A stretch of 64,000 nucleotides of DNA from Szabonella alba (GTDB lineage: Bacteria; Pseudomonadota; Alphaproteobacteria; Rhodobacterales; Rhodobacteraceae). The stretch is taken from the NCBI RefSeq assembly GCF_016765775.1, contig NZ_JAESVN010000005.1, forward strand, positions 248,001 to 312,000, written 5' to 3'. A program made the position numbers and the translations under genes. Under the pieces are notes generated by a model. It made no database searches. It was not told the origin of the DNA and worked only from the letters and a program-made list of their open reading frames with translations. Shown in pieces: positions 19,258 through 27,610 of the stretch. Every line of letters begins with the position of its first letter. Position 1 is the stretch's first letter.

Positions 19258-22200
19258 TCACTCCAGTTCCACCAGCAGATCCTTCGCATCCACCTGTGCG
19301 CCGGGGGCGATGTGCAGGGCTTTCACCACCGCACTCCGGTCGGCGTGAAGGCCGGTTTCCATCTTCATCGCCTCGATGGTCAGCAGCAGATCGCCCGCAT
19401 TGACCTTCTGGCCCACGGTCACCGCAACGCTGGCAATTGATCCCGGCATCGGCGCGCCGATATGGGCGGGGTTGCCCTCGGCGGCTTTCGGCTTCACCGC
19501 CGCCTTGGCCTTGATCGCGCGGTTGGGCACGCGGACAACGCGGGGCTGGCCGTTGAGTTCGAAGAACACTTTGACGTCGCCATCCTCCCCGGTCTCGCTC
19601 ATCGTCAGCAGGCGCACTTCCAGCGTCTTGCCGGGGTCGATCTCGGCGGTGATCTCCTCGCCCGGCTCCATCCCGTAGAAAAACGTGCGCGTCGGCAGGG
19701 TGCGGACCGGGCCATAGATCCGGTGACGCGCGCGGTAATCCAGAAAGACCTTGGGATACATCAGATATCCGTTCAGATCCTCGTCATCGACGGTTTCCTC
19801 TTCGCCATCCTCGGAGGCCGCCATCAGATCGGCAATCAGCTTGGCGCGCACATCCTCAAGATCGACAGGCGGCAGCGACGCCCCTGCGCGGCCGGTCAGC
19901 GGGGGCTCATCCTTCAGCACCTTTTTCAGGATGCCCTCGGGCCAGCCACCATGCGGTTGGCCCAGATTGCCGCGCAGCATGTCCACGACCGAGTCCGGGA
20001 ACACCACCTCGACCTTCGGGTCCTCGACCTGTGCCCGGGTCAGGCCCTGTGCCACCATCATCAGCGCCATGTCGCCCACGACCTTCGATGACGGCGTGAC
20101 CTTGACGATATCGCCGAACATCATGTTCACATCGGCATAGGCCTGCGCGACCTCATGCCAGCGTTCCTCAAGCCCGAGGCTCCGCGCCTGCGCCTTGAGA
20201 TTGGTGAACTGGCCGCCGGGCATTTCATGCAGGTAAACCTCGGAGGCCGGGGCCTGAAGGCCGGATTCGAAGGCCGCATAATGCGCGCGGACGGTTTCCC
20301 AGTAATTCGAGATCTCGCGCACCGCGCCGATATCCAGCCCGGTCTCGCGGTCGGTATGGTCCAGCGCCTCGACGATGGTGCCAAGTGTTGCCTGTGACGT
20401 ATTGCCCGACAGCGCATCCATTGCGCAATCGACGGCATCCACGCCCGCCTCGGCCGCCGCAAGGATGGTGGCGCAGGCAATCCCGGCGGTGTCATGGGTG
20501 TGGAAATGGATCGGCAGGCCGACCTCATCCTTCAGCGCCTTGATCAGTTTGCGGGCGGCGGCGGGTTTCAGAAGCCCCGCCATATCCTTCAGCCCCAGCA
20601 CATGCGCGCCCGCGTCGCGCAGTTCCTTGCCCATGGCGACATAGTATTTCAGGTCATATTTCGCGCGATCAGGGTTCAGCAGATCGCCGGTATAGCAGAT
20701 CGTGCCTTCGCAGACCTTGTCGGCCTCGACCACCGCATCCATGGCGACGCGCATGTTCTCGACCCAGTTGAGGCTGTCGAAGACGCGGAACACATCAACC
20801 CCGGTTTCGGCGGCCTGTTTCACGAAGGCCTGCACGACATTGTCGGGGTAATTGGTATAGCCCACGCCGTTCGAGGCGCGCAGCAGCATCTGCGTCATCA
20901 GGTTCGGCATGGCGGCGCGGATGTCGCGCAGGCGCTGCCACGGGCATTCCTGCAGGAACCGGTAGGCCACGTCAAAGGTGGCCCCGCCCCAGCATTCGAC
21001 GCTGAAAAGTTGCGACAGATTGGCCGAATAGGCGGGTGCAACGCGGATCATGTCGATGGACCGCATCCGGGTGGCCAGCAGCGACTGATGCCCGTCGCGC
21101 ATCGTGGTGTCGGTGATCAGCAGTTTCGTCTGCGCGCGCATCCAGTCGGCCACCGCCTGCGGGCCTTTCTGTTCCAGCAGATTGCGGGTGCCCATCGGCG
21201 GTTCCGCCCGGCATTCGGGCGGTTTCGGCAAACGCGCCTCGGCCGGGGGCAGGGGGCGGCCGGCGGTTTCGGGATGCCCGTTCACGGTGATATCCGCGAC
21301 ATAGGTCAGGATCTTGGTCGCCCGGTCGCGGCGCTTCTTGAAATTGAACAGATCCGGCGTCGTGTCGATGAATTTCGTCGTATAGGTGTTGTCGAGGAAG
21401 GTCGGGTGCTTCAGCAGGTTCTCGACAAAGGCGATATTGGTGCTGACCCCACGGATGCGGAATTCCCGCAAGGCGCGGTCCATCCGGGCAATCGCCTTTT
21501 CGGGCGTCTGCGCCCATGCCGTGACCTTGACCAGCAGACTGTCGTAATAGCGCGTGATGACGCCACCCGCATAGGCGGTGCCGCCATCCAGTCGGATGCC
21601 CATGCCGGTCGCCGAACGATAGGCGGTCAGGCGGCCATAATCGGGAATGAAATTGTTTTGCGGATCCTCGGTCGTCACGCGGCATTGCAGCGCATGGCCG
21701 GATAGGGTGATATCTTCCTGCCGGTCAACGCCCGTCGCCTCGGCCAGTGTCTTGCCTTCGGCGATGCGGATCTGGGCCTGCACGATGTCGATGCCGGTGA
21801 CTTCCTCGGTCACCGTATGTTCGACCTGCACGCGGGGATTGACCTCGATGAAATAGAATTTGTCGTCATCCATATCCATCAGGAATTCGACAGTGCCCGC
21901 GCATTCGTAATTCACATGGGCGCAGATCTTGCGGCCCAGTTCGCAGATTTCCGTGCGCTGTGCGTCAGTCAGGTAGGGGGCGGGGGCGCGTTCCACGACC
22001 TTCTGGTTGCGGCGCTGGACCGAGCAGTCGCGTTCATAAAGATGGTAGATCTGGCCGTGCTTGTCGCCCAGGATCTGCACCTCGACATGGCGGGCGCGCA
22101 GGATCATCTTTTCCAGATAGCCCTCGCCATTGCCAAAGGCGGCTTCGGCCTCGCGCCGGCCCTCGCGCACCTTGTCGGCCAGTTCCGCCTCGGACTGGAT

Positions 22201-22719
22201 CGGGCGCATGCCGCGCCCGCCGCCGCCCCAGCTTGCCTTGAGCATCAGCGGATAGCCGACTTTCTCCGCCTCGGCCTTGATCGCCTCCATGTCATCGCCC
22301 AGAACCTCGGTCGCGGGGATCACCGGGACACCGGCCTCGATCGCCACCCGCCGGGCCGATGCCTTGTCGCCAAGCGCGCGCATGGTTTCGGCGCGCGGAC
22401 CGATGAAGGTAATGCCCGCCGCGTCGCAGGCCTCGACGAAATCGGGGTTTTCCGACAGAAGACCATAGCCGGGATGGATGGCATCCGCGCCCGCCATCTT
22501 GGCGACGCGGATGATCTCGGGGATCGACAGATAGGCGCCGACCGGCGACAGGCCCTCACCGATGCGATACGCCTCATCCGCCTTGAAACGGTGAAGGGAC
22601 AGCTTGTCCTCCTCGGCATAGACCGCGACGGTTTTCTTGCCCATCTCATTGGCGGCGCGCATGACGCGGATGGCGATCTCGCCCCGGTTCGCGACAAGGA
22701 TCTTGCGGAATTCCGCCAT
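19258..22719 (-). CDS. pyc: Pyruvate carboxylase
   Basis: Biotin enzyme of 1153 aa, carboxylating pyruvate to oxaloacetate to refill the TCA cycle. Biotin carboxylase occupies about residues 1-460 (ILVANRGEIAIRVMRA; MLKASWGGGGRGMR; FIEVNPRVQVEHTVTEE). The carboxyltransferase TIM barrel begins near 540 (DTTMRDGHQSLLATRMR) with the Mg-binding HFHTHDTAG. The C-terminal biotinyl domain has the acceptor Lys in EAMKMETG near residue 1119. Full-length and single-chain, as in most alphaproteobacteria. A dyad about 45 bases upstream may be an operator. Confidence 0.98.
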   Translation of the reverse strand: MAEFRKILVANRGEIAIRVMRAANEMGKKTVAVYAEEDKLSLHRFKADEAYRIGEGLSPVGAYLSIPEIIRVAKMAGADAIHPGYGLLSENPDFVEACDAAGITFIGPRAETMRALGDKASARRVAIEAGVPVIPATEVLGDDMEAIKAEAEKVGYPLMLKASWGGGGRGMRPIQSEAELADKVREGRREAEAAFGNGEGYLEKMILRARHVEVQILGDKHGQIYHLYERDCSVQRRNQKVVERAPAPYLTDAQRTEICELGRKICAHVNYECAGTVEFLMDMDDDKFYFIEVNPRVQVEHTVTEEVTGIDIVQAQIRIAEGKTLAEATGVDRQEDITLSGHALQCRVTTEDPQNNFIPDYGRLTAYRSATGMGIRLDGGTAYAGGVITRYYDSLLVKVTAWAQTPEKAIARMDRALREFRIRGVSTNIAFVENLLKHPTFLDNTYTTKFIDTTPDLFNFKKRRDRATKILTYVADITVNGHPETAGRPLPPAEARLPKPPECRAEPPMGTRNLLEQKGPQAVADWMRAQTKLLITDTTMRDGHQSLLATRMRSIDMIRVAPAYSANLSQLFSVECWGGATFDVAYRFLQECPWQRLRDIRAAMPNLMTQMLLRASNGVGYTNYPDNVVQAFVKQAAETGVDVFRVFDSLNWVENMRVAMDAVVEADKVCEGTICYTGDLLNPDRAKYDLKYYVAMGKELRDAGAHVLGLKDMAGLLKPAAARKLIKALKDEVGLPIHFHTHDTAGIACATILAAAEAGVDAVDCAMDALSGNTSQATLGTIVEALDHTDRETGLDIGAVREISNYWETVRAHYAAFESGLQAPASEVYLHEMPGGQFTNLKAQARSLGLEERWHEVAQAYADVNMMFGDIVKVTPSSKVVGDMALMMVAQGLTRAQVEDPKVEVVFPDSVVDMLRGNLGQPHGGWPEGILKKVLKDEPPLTGRAGASLPPVDLEDVRAKLIADLMAASEDGEEETVDDEDLNGYLMYPKVFLDYRARHRIYGPVRTLPTRTFFYGMEPGEEITAEIDPGKTLEVRLLTMSETGEDGDVKVFFELNGQPRVVRVPNRAIKAKAAVKPKAAEGNPAHIGAPMPGSIASVAVTVGQKVNAGDLLLTIEAMKMETGLHADRSAVVKALHIAPGAQVDAKDLLVELE

Positions 22720-22763
22720 GGTCTGCTCTCCCCCTCATAAGTCCGATGGGGTCACTCTAGTTA

Positions 22764-22778
22764 CGCTGCAACGCAGCG
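22764..22778. promoter_or_regulatory. Dyad upstream of pyc
   Basis: CGCTGC (22764-22769) and GCAGCG (22773-22778) form a perfect inverted repeat around AAC, inside the longer TTACGCTGCAACGCAGCGCAA-like context. It lies 45-60 bases before the pyc ATG. A repressor or activator site is possible; the regulator is unknown. Confidence 0.35.
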
Positions 22779-22816
22779 CAATCCCTGTGGTGAAAGAATT
22801 GTGAACGGGTCCGTGT

Positions 22817-22886
22817 AGGGGGGGTGCTGCCCCCCTCTTTGGCTGCGCCAAATTCACCCCCCGGGATATTTGGGACAGAAAAAGGC
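22817..22886. repeat. intergenic repeat (copy 3, reverse orientation)
   Basis: GGGGGGGTGCTGCCCCCC is followed by the paired GGCTGCGCC, then CACCCCCCGGGATATTTGGG and ACAGAAAAAGG. Read on the minus strand it matches the TTTTTCTGTCC...AAATATCCCG order of copy 1. It lies in a divergent promoter region rather than between gene ends, so a pure terminator role does not fit here. Confidence 0.55.
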
Positions 22887-23024
22887 AGGGTGAGGGAAGA
22901 GAGGCGACGAGCGGCTGCGCGGGGGCGCGGCGGTTGCAGGCGCGGCGGTTGCAAAGGTGAAAAAGATGTGAACATTAAGGGAACAGCGCTTTTCCCCGCG
23001 CTGCCTTCTTCCTATAGTCTGGTC

Positions 23025-25358
23025 ATGAGTCCCACCGACACCCCCCCGATCCCGCTGAGCCAGCGCGCCATGATGGCGCGGCCCGCCCCCTATCTGGACG
23101 ATCTGAACCCCGCGCAGCGCGCGGCGGTCGAGGTGCTTGACGGGCCGGTGCTGGTGCTGGCGGGGGCAGGGACAGGCAAGACCAAGGCGCTGACCACGCG
23201 GATTGCGCATTTGCTGGCGATGAACAAGGCGCGGCCCAATGAAATTCTGGCCGTGACCTTCACCAACAAGGCCGCGCGGGAAATGAAGAACCGCGTCGGC
23301 CGTCTGACCGGGGATGTGGCCGAGGGGATGAAATGGCTGGGCACGTTCCACTCCATTTCGGTCAAGATCCTGCGGCGGCACGCCGAACTGGCGGGGCTGA
23401 AATCGAATTTCACCATTCTGGACACGGACGACCAGATCCGCCTGCTGAAACAACTGATCGCGGCGGCGAATATCGACGACAAACGCTGGCCCGCGCGGAT
23501 GCTGGCGGGGTTGATCGACGCCTGGAAGAACCGCGCCTGGACCCCGTCCAAGGTGCCGTCCTCCGAGGCGTCGGCCTATGATAATCGCGGCACCGAGCTT
23601 TATGCCGCCTATCAGGACCGGCTGCGCAGCCTGAATGCCGTCGATTTCGGCGATCTGCTTTTGCATGTGGTGACGATCTTTCAGGCCCATCCCGATATTC
23701 TGGCGCAATATCAGCGCTGGTTCCGCTATATCCTTGTCGATGAGTATCAGGATACCAACGTGGCGCAGTATCTGTGGCTGCGGCTTCTGGCGCAGGGGCA
23801 TCGCAACATCTGTTGCGTGGGCGATGACGATCAGTCGATCTATGGCTGGCGCGGTGCAGAAGTGGGCAATATCCTGCGGTTCGAGAAGGATTTTCCGGGG
23901 GCGGAGGTCATCCGGCTGGAACAGAATTACCGGTCTACCCCGCATATCCTTGCCGCAGCCTCGGGTGTGATTGCTGCCAATTCCGGGCGTCTGGGCAAGG
24001 AATTGTGGACCGAGGTGGAGGAGGGGGAGAAGGTCCGCCTGATCGGCCATTGGGACGGTGAGGAAGAGGCCCGCTGGATCGGCGAGGAGATCGAGGCGCT
24101 GCAACGCGGCACGCGCGGGCTTGGCCCCGTATCCGCCGATGGCATGGCGATCCTCGTGCGGGCCAGCCATCAGATGCGCGCGTTTGAGGACCGGTTTCTG
24201 ACCATCGGCCTGCCCTATCGGGTGATCGGCGGCCCCCGGTTTTATGAACGGCTGGAGATCCGCGACGCGATGGCCTATTTCCGCCTTGCCGTCAGCCCTG
24301 CCGATGATCTGGCCTTTGAGCGCGTGGTGAACACCCCCAAACGGGGCCTTGGCGACAAGGCGCAATCGGAAATCCAGCGCGCCGCGCGCGCCTCGGGTGT
24401 CAACCTGCTGGAAGGTGCGCGGGACTTGCTGGCCGAGGGGGGGATCGGCGGCAAGGGGGCCGGACAGTTGCGGGCCTTCGTCGCAGGCGTTGACCGCTGG
24501 CATGAGGCGGTGCAGGCGGGGGCCGATCACATCCGGCTGGCCGAGACGATCCTTGAGGAATCCGGCTACACCGCCATGTGGCAGAATGACAAGACCCCCG
24601 AGGCACCCGGGCGTCTGGAAAACCTCAAGGAACTGGTCAAGGCGCTGGAGCAGTTCGAGAATCTGCAAGGGTTTCTGGAACATGTCAGCCTGATCATGGA
24701 GAACGAGACCGAGGAATCCGCCCCCAAAGTGTCCATCATGACGCTGCATGCGGCCAAGGGGCTGGAATTTCCGGCAGTGTTTCTGCCGGGATGGGAGGAG
24801 GGGTTGTTCCCCAGCCAGCGCAGCATGGACGAGAGCGGCAAGAAGGGGTTGGAGGAGGAGCGCCGCCTTGCCTATGTCGGCATCACGCGGGCCGAGGAGA
24901 TCTGCACGATTTCCTTTGCGGCCAACCGCCGGGTTTACGGCCAGTGGCAAAGCCAGCTTCCGTCGCGTTTCATCGACGAGTTGCCCGAGGCGCATGTCGA
25001 GGTGCTGACGCCGCCGGGTCTTTATGGCGGCGGCTTCGGCGCGGCGGCCCCGGCGCAGGTCGAGGCGCGGGCGGTCAAGGCGGATGTCTACAATTCGCCC
25101 GGCTGGCGGCGGATGCAGGCGCAATCGGCGGCGCGGCCCATGGCGCAGCCGCGCGAGGCCCGCAATCAGGTGATCGACCTTGCCGCCGTGTCGCGTTTCG
25201 TGACGGGGGACAGGGTGTTTCACCAGAAATTCGGCTATGGCGACATCACCGGAATCGAAGGCGACAAGCTGCAGATTTCCTTTGACCGCGCCGGGGTCAA
25301 GCATGTGGTCGCGGGCTTTGTCATGCCTGCGGATCAGGCGCAGGATGTGCCCTTCTGA
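23025..25358 (+). CDS. uvrD: UvrD/PcrA-type DNA helicase
   Basis: Superfamily 1A 3'-5' helicase, 777 aa, for nucleotide excision and mismatch repair and replication-fork clearing. Motifs in order: LNPAQRAAVE (Q motif), AGAGTGKTKALTTRI (Walker A), LVDEYQDTN (Walker B), GDDDQSIYGWRGAE (III), LEQNYRST (IV), TLHAAKGLEFPAVF (V) and ITRAEE (VI). The C-terminal GDRVFHQKFGYGDI is the Tudor-like element of PcrA, which binds RNA polymerase. ATG at 23025 has no ribosome site but lies 7 bases after a TATAGT -10, so the mRNA may be leaderless. Confidence 0.95.
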   Translation: MSPTDTPPIPLSQRAMMARPAPYLDDLNPAQRAAVEVLDGPVLVLAGAGTGKTKALTTRIAHLLAMNKARPNEILAVTFTNKAAREMKNRVGRLTGDVAEGMKWLGTFHSISVKILRRHAELAGLKSNFTILDTDDQIRLLKQLIAAANIDDKRWPARMLAGLIDAWKNRAWTPSKVPSSEASAYDNRGTELYAAYQDRLRSLNAVDFGDLLLHVVTIFQAHPDILAQYQRWFRYILVDEYQDTNVAQYLWLRLLAQGHRNICCVGDDDQSIYGWRGAEVGNILRFEKDFPGAEVIRLEQNYRSTPHILAAASGVIAANSGRLGKELWTEVEEGEKVRLIGHWDGEEEARWIGEEIEALQRGTRGLGPVSADGMAILVRASHQMRAFEDRFLTIGLPYRVIGGPRFYERLEIRDAMAYFRLAVSPADDLAFERVVNTPKRGLGDKAQSEIQRAARASGVNLLEGARDLLAEGGIGGKGAGQLRAFVAGVDRWHEAVQAGADHIRLAETILEESGYTAMWQNDKTPEAPGRLENLKELVKALEQFENLQGFLEHVSLIMENETEESAPKVSIMTLHAAKGLEFPAVFLPGWEEGLFPSQRSMDESGKKGLEEERRLAYVGITRAEEICTISFAANRRVYGQWQSQLPSRFIDELPEAHVEVLTPPGLYGGGFGAAAPAQVEARAVKADVYNSPGWRRMQAQSAARPMAQPREARNQVIDLAAVSRFVTGDRVFHQKFGYGDITGIEGDKLQISFDRAGVKHVVAGFVMPADQAQDVPF

Positions 25359-25488
25359 TCCTGCACCGGCGCCGGGATCAGACCTGATGCTTCTGCGCCG
25401 GATCTTTCCCTTGTCGCCCCGCCACGAATCGGCAACCCTGTCGCCCAAGGCGTGGGCGGTCCGCGCTGATGGTGAAAGGTTTTCTGTT

Positions 25489-25941
25489 ATGTCGCTTCTC
25501 AACAACCTTGTCTCGGCATTGACCGGCGGATCAGGCAATGCGGGTGGAATGGGTCAGATCGCGCAGATCGCGATGCAGAATCCGCAATTGATGCAGGTGG
25601 CGGCATCCATGCTGTCGGCCGGCAACAAACATGGCGGGCTGGCAGGGATGCTGGCGAAGTTTCAGCAGGCCGGCATGGGCGAGGTGGCGCAAAGCTGGGT
25701 CGGGTCGGGCGCGAACCAGCCGGTGGCGCCATCGCAGATTGAACAGGTGTTCGGTACGGCGGGAATGGACCGGATTGCCGCCAAGGCCGGGGTTGCGCGG
25801 GACGACGCACCCGGATTGCTGGCGCAGATCCTGCCGGTTCTGGTGGATCAGATGACCCCAAAGGGCGCCGCGCCCCAGCAGGCCCCGGCCAATGCGGATG
25901 CATTGCTGGGCATGCTGGGTGGTTTGCTGGGCAAGCGATAA
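25489..25941 (+). CDS. YidB/DUF937-family protein
   Basis: Small 150-aa protein of the YidB (DUF937) family. Gly/Ala/Met-rich helical repeats are visible (GQIAQIAMQNPQLMQVAAS, LPVLVDQMTPKG, ADALLGMLGGLLGKR). The family is widespread, soluble and functionally undefined. AAAGG lies about 9 bases before the ATG at 25489. A weak hairpin (25959-25978) follows the stop. Confidence 0.8.
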   Translation: MSLLNNLVSALTGGSGNAGGMGQIAQIAMQNPQLMQVAASMLSAGNKHGGLAGMLAKFQQAGMGEVAQSWVGSGANQPVAPSQIEQVFGTAGMDRIAAKAGVARDDAPGLLAQILPVLVDQMTPKGAAPQQAPANADALLGMLGGLLGKR

Positions 25942-25958
25942 CCCCTTGGCGGGGCGGT

Positions 25959-25978
25959 GCGGCGTGATGAAGCGCCGC
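25959..25978 (+). terminator. Weak hairpin after the YidB-family gene
   Basis: GCGGCG (25959-25964) pairs with CGCCGC (25973-25978) around an 8-base loop, 18 bases after the stop. A short pyrimidine tract follows but no clear T run. Confidence 0.35.
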
Positions 25979-25985
25979 TCCGCTT

Positions 25986-26031
25986 CCCTTGACCTTGGCT
26001 CCCTTGGCCTTGCGCCCTCTTGACCTTGCAT
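25986..26031 (+). repeat. Three degenerate ~15-bp tandem repeats
   Basis: CCCTTGACCTTG (25986), CCCTTGGCCTTG (26001) and CTCTTGACCTTG (26017) follow each other at 15- and 16-base steps. The last copy supplies the TTGACC of the candidate metZ promoter, so the repeats may be duplicated -35 regions or an activator array. Confidence 0.5.
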
Positions 26032-26048
26032 CAGCGCGGGCGTAATCG
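26020..26048 (+). promoter_or_regulatory. Candidate metZ promoter
   Basis: TTGACC (26020-26025), 17 bases, then TAATCG (26043-26048). The predicted start point near 26055 coincides with the first base pairs of the SAM-II riboswitch, which supports the assignment. Confidence 0.5.
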
Positions 26049-26053
26049 GTTTT

Positions 26054-26108
26054 CGTGGCGATTTGTTCTCCGGATTGCGGGCCACGTTAAACATTCCGCT
26101 AAACAGGA
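26054..26108 (+). ncRNA. SAM-II riboswitch upstream of metZ
   Basis: The P1 stem is CGTGGC (26054-26059) with GCCACG (26081-26086). It is followed by the conserved GATTTG (26060-26065), TTGC (26075-26078), GTTAAA after P1 and CTAAACAGGAG near the 3' end. Loop CGGA (26071-26074) can pair with TCCG (26095-26098) to form the pseudoknot. This matches the known SAM-II aptamer, found in alphaproteobacteria ahead of methionine genes. S-adenosylmethionine binding should lower metZ expression. The AGGAG is 57 bases from the metZ start, so control probably acts through the downstream leader rather than by masking the metZ ribosome site. Confidence 0.9.
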
Positions 26109-26164
26109 GCCCGGACCAACCGGTGCCCCTGTCCGATATCCGGGGCTGAAACTGGGGGTCCGAC

Positions 26165-27346
26165 ATGGCCGGAAACTGGAAGACGCGTACGCAACTTGTG
26201 CATGAGGGCAGCCGCCGCAGCCAATATGGCGAGATGGCCGAGGCGATCTTTCTGACGCAGGGCTTTGTCTATGACAGCGCCGAACAGGCCGAGGCGCGGT
26301 TCGTGCAGTCGGGGCCGGATGAATTCATCTATGCCCGTTATGGCAATCCGACCACGCGGATGTTCGAAGACCGCATAGCCGCGATCGAGGGGACCGAGGA
26401 TGCCTTTGCCACCGCCTCGGGCATGGCAGCGGTCAATGGCGCGCTGATGTCGATGCTGCGGGCGGGCGATCATGTCGTGTCCTCACGCGCGCTGTTCGGT
26501 TCCTGCCTTTATGTGCTGGAAGAGGTTCTGATGCGCTTTGGCGTGCGCGTCACCTTTGTTGACGGGGCCGATCTGAACCAGTGGCGCGCGGCTGTGACGC
26601 CGGGCACCAAGGCGGTGTTCTTTGAATCCATGTCGAACCCGACACTGGAACTGGTCGATATCCGCGCGGTGTCTGATATCGCCCATGCGGCGGGCGCGCT
26701 GGTGGTGGTGGACAACGTCTTTGCAACACCGATCTTTTCGCGCGCGGTCGATCAGGGGGCGGATGTCGTGGTCTATTCCTCGACCAAACATATCGACGGG
26801 CAGGGCCGCGCCCTGGGCGGGGTGATCTGCGGCACGCGCGATTTCGTGCGCAAGGTGGCCGAACCCTATCTGAAACATACCGGCGCGGCGATGAGCCCCT
26901 TTACCGCCTGGATCATGCTGAACGGCATGGCCACGCTGGATCTGCGCTGCCGGGCGATGGCGGCGGCGGCGCTTGAGATCGCGACCGCGATGGAGGCAGA
27001 ACCGGGTATCGCGCGGGTGATCCATCCCGGCCTTGCCAGCCATGCGCAGCACGATCTGGCCATGGCGCAGATGGGATCGGGCGGCACGATGCTGTCCTTT
27101 GAGGTGAAAGGCGGGAAAGAGGCGGCGTTCCGTTTCCTCAATGCGCTGGAGATCATCAAGATTTCCAACAATCTGGGCGATGCGAAGTCCATCGCGACCC
27201 ATCCGGCCACGACCACGCATCAGCGCCTGCCCGAGGATCAGAAGATTGCCCTTGGCATCTCGCCCGGGCTGATCCGGCTTTCGGTCGGGCTGGAAGATCC
27301 GGCCGATCTGATCGGCGATCTGCAGGCGGCGCTGGCTGCGGTCTGA
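26165..27346 (+). CDS. metZ: O-succinylhomoserine sulfhydrylase
   Basis: PLP enzyme of the Cys/Met metabolism family, 393 aa, forming homocysteine from an O-acylhomoserine and sulfide. FIYARYGNPTTRMFEDRIA near the start and the PLP Lys in YSSTKHIDGQGR are diagnostic, with VDNVFATPIFSRAVDQGAD before it. GGGGG precedes the ATG by about 6 bases. A SAM-II riboswitch and promoter lie just upstream. Whether it prefers succinyl- or acetyl-homoserine is not decided by sequence; MetZ is the usual family name. Confidence 0.93.
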   Translation: MAGNWKTRTQLVHEGSRRSQYGEMAEAIFLTQGFVYDSAEQAEARFVQSGPDEFIYARYGNPTTRMFEDRIAAIEGTEDAFATASGMAAVNGALMSMLRAGDHVVSSRALFGSCLYVLEEVLMRFGVRVTFVDGADLNQWRAAVTPGTKAVFFESMSNPTLELVDIRAVSDIAHAAGALVVVDNVFATPIFSRAVDQGADVVVYSSTKHIDGQGRALGGVICGTRDFVRKVAEPYLKHTGAAMSPFTAWIMLNGMATLDLRCRAMAAAALEIATAMEAEPGIARVIHPGLASHAQHDLAMAQMGSGGTMLSFEVKGGKEAAFRFLNALEIIKISNNLGDAKSIATHPATTTHQRLPEDQKIALGISPGLIRLSVGLEDPADLIGDLQAALAAV

Positions 27347-27610
27347 TACAGGGGCGGGGCGGGTCAGCGTTTTTCCGCGCGTTGAGGCGCGCGGGCGGGG
27401 GCTCGTCCGCCTGCCTGCCGGCTTTGGCCGCCTGTTGTCGCATTAGCGGGGCTTTTCCGTCGCAATCGGCCTTTTCCGAATCCCGTCCAGCGCCTATCTG
27501 TGACGGGACCCGCCGAGTTGGGCAAACTGATCCGGGCATGAGGCCCGCGCGTATACCTGCTGACATTGACGGACGGCCATGTGCCGTGCCTGAACCGAAA
27601 GGATCCAGCC
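27347..27610. other. metZ-folE2 intergenic region
   Basis: 264 bases without a recognised gene, repeat or riboswitch. An imperfect GC hairpin near 27.37-27.41 kb (CCGCGCGTTGAGGCGCGCGG) could end metZ transcription. An AAAGGA ribosome site lies before folE2. Confidence 0.4.
27393..27412 (+). terminator. Possible hairpin downstream of metZ
   Basis: A GC-rich inverted repeat with arms of the form CCGCGCG/CGCGCGG lies within about 60 bases of the metZ stop. There is no T run after it and exact limits are approximate, so termination is only a possibility. Confidence 0.25.

Larger units (their letters stand above)
22720..23024. other. Divergent pyc-uvrD intergenic region
   Basis: The 305-base region between divergent starts has no gene. 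It holds a pyc-side dyad (22764-22778), one inverted copy of the dispersed repeat (22817-22886), two copies of GCGGCGGTTGCA-like sequence near 22.93 and 22.945 kb, and a candidate -10 (TATAGT, 23013-23018) for the helicase gene. Confidence 0.6.

Noticed and set aside
22854-25538. A very long minus-strand open frame opposite the helicase gene
   Set aside because: It is the antisense shadow of uvrD in GC-rich DNA; its translation is rich in His, Arg and Gly, and no family motif is visible.
26123-26149. Eight-codon leader frame (GTG to TGA) between the SAM-II riboswitch and metZ
   Set aside because: AGGAG is about 14 bases from the GTG, too far for a confident start, and the peptide has no Met/Cys-rich content. 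Kept only as a note in the riboswitch finding.
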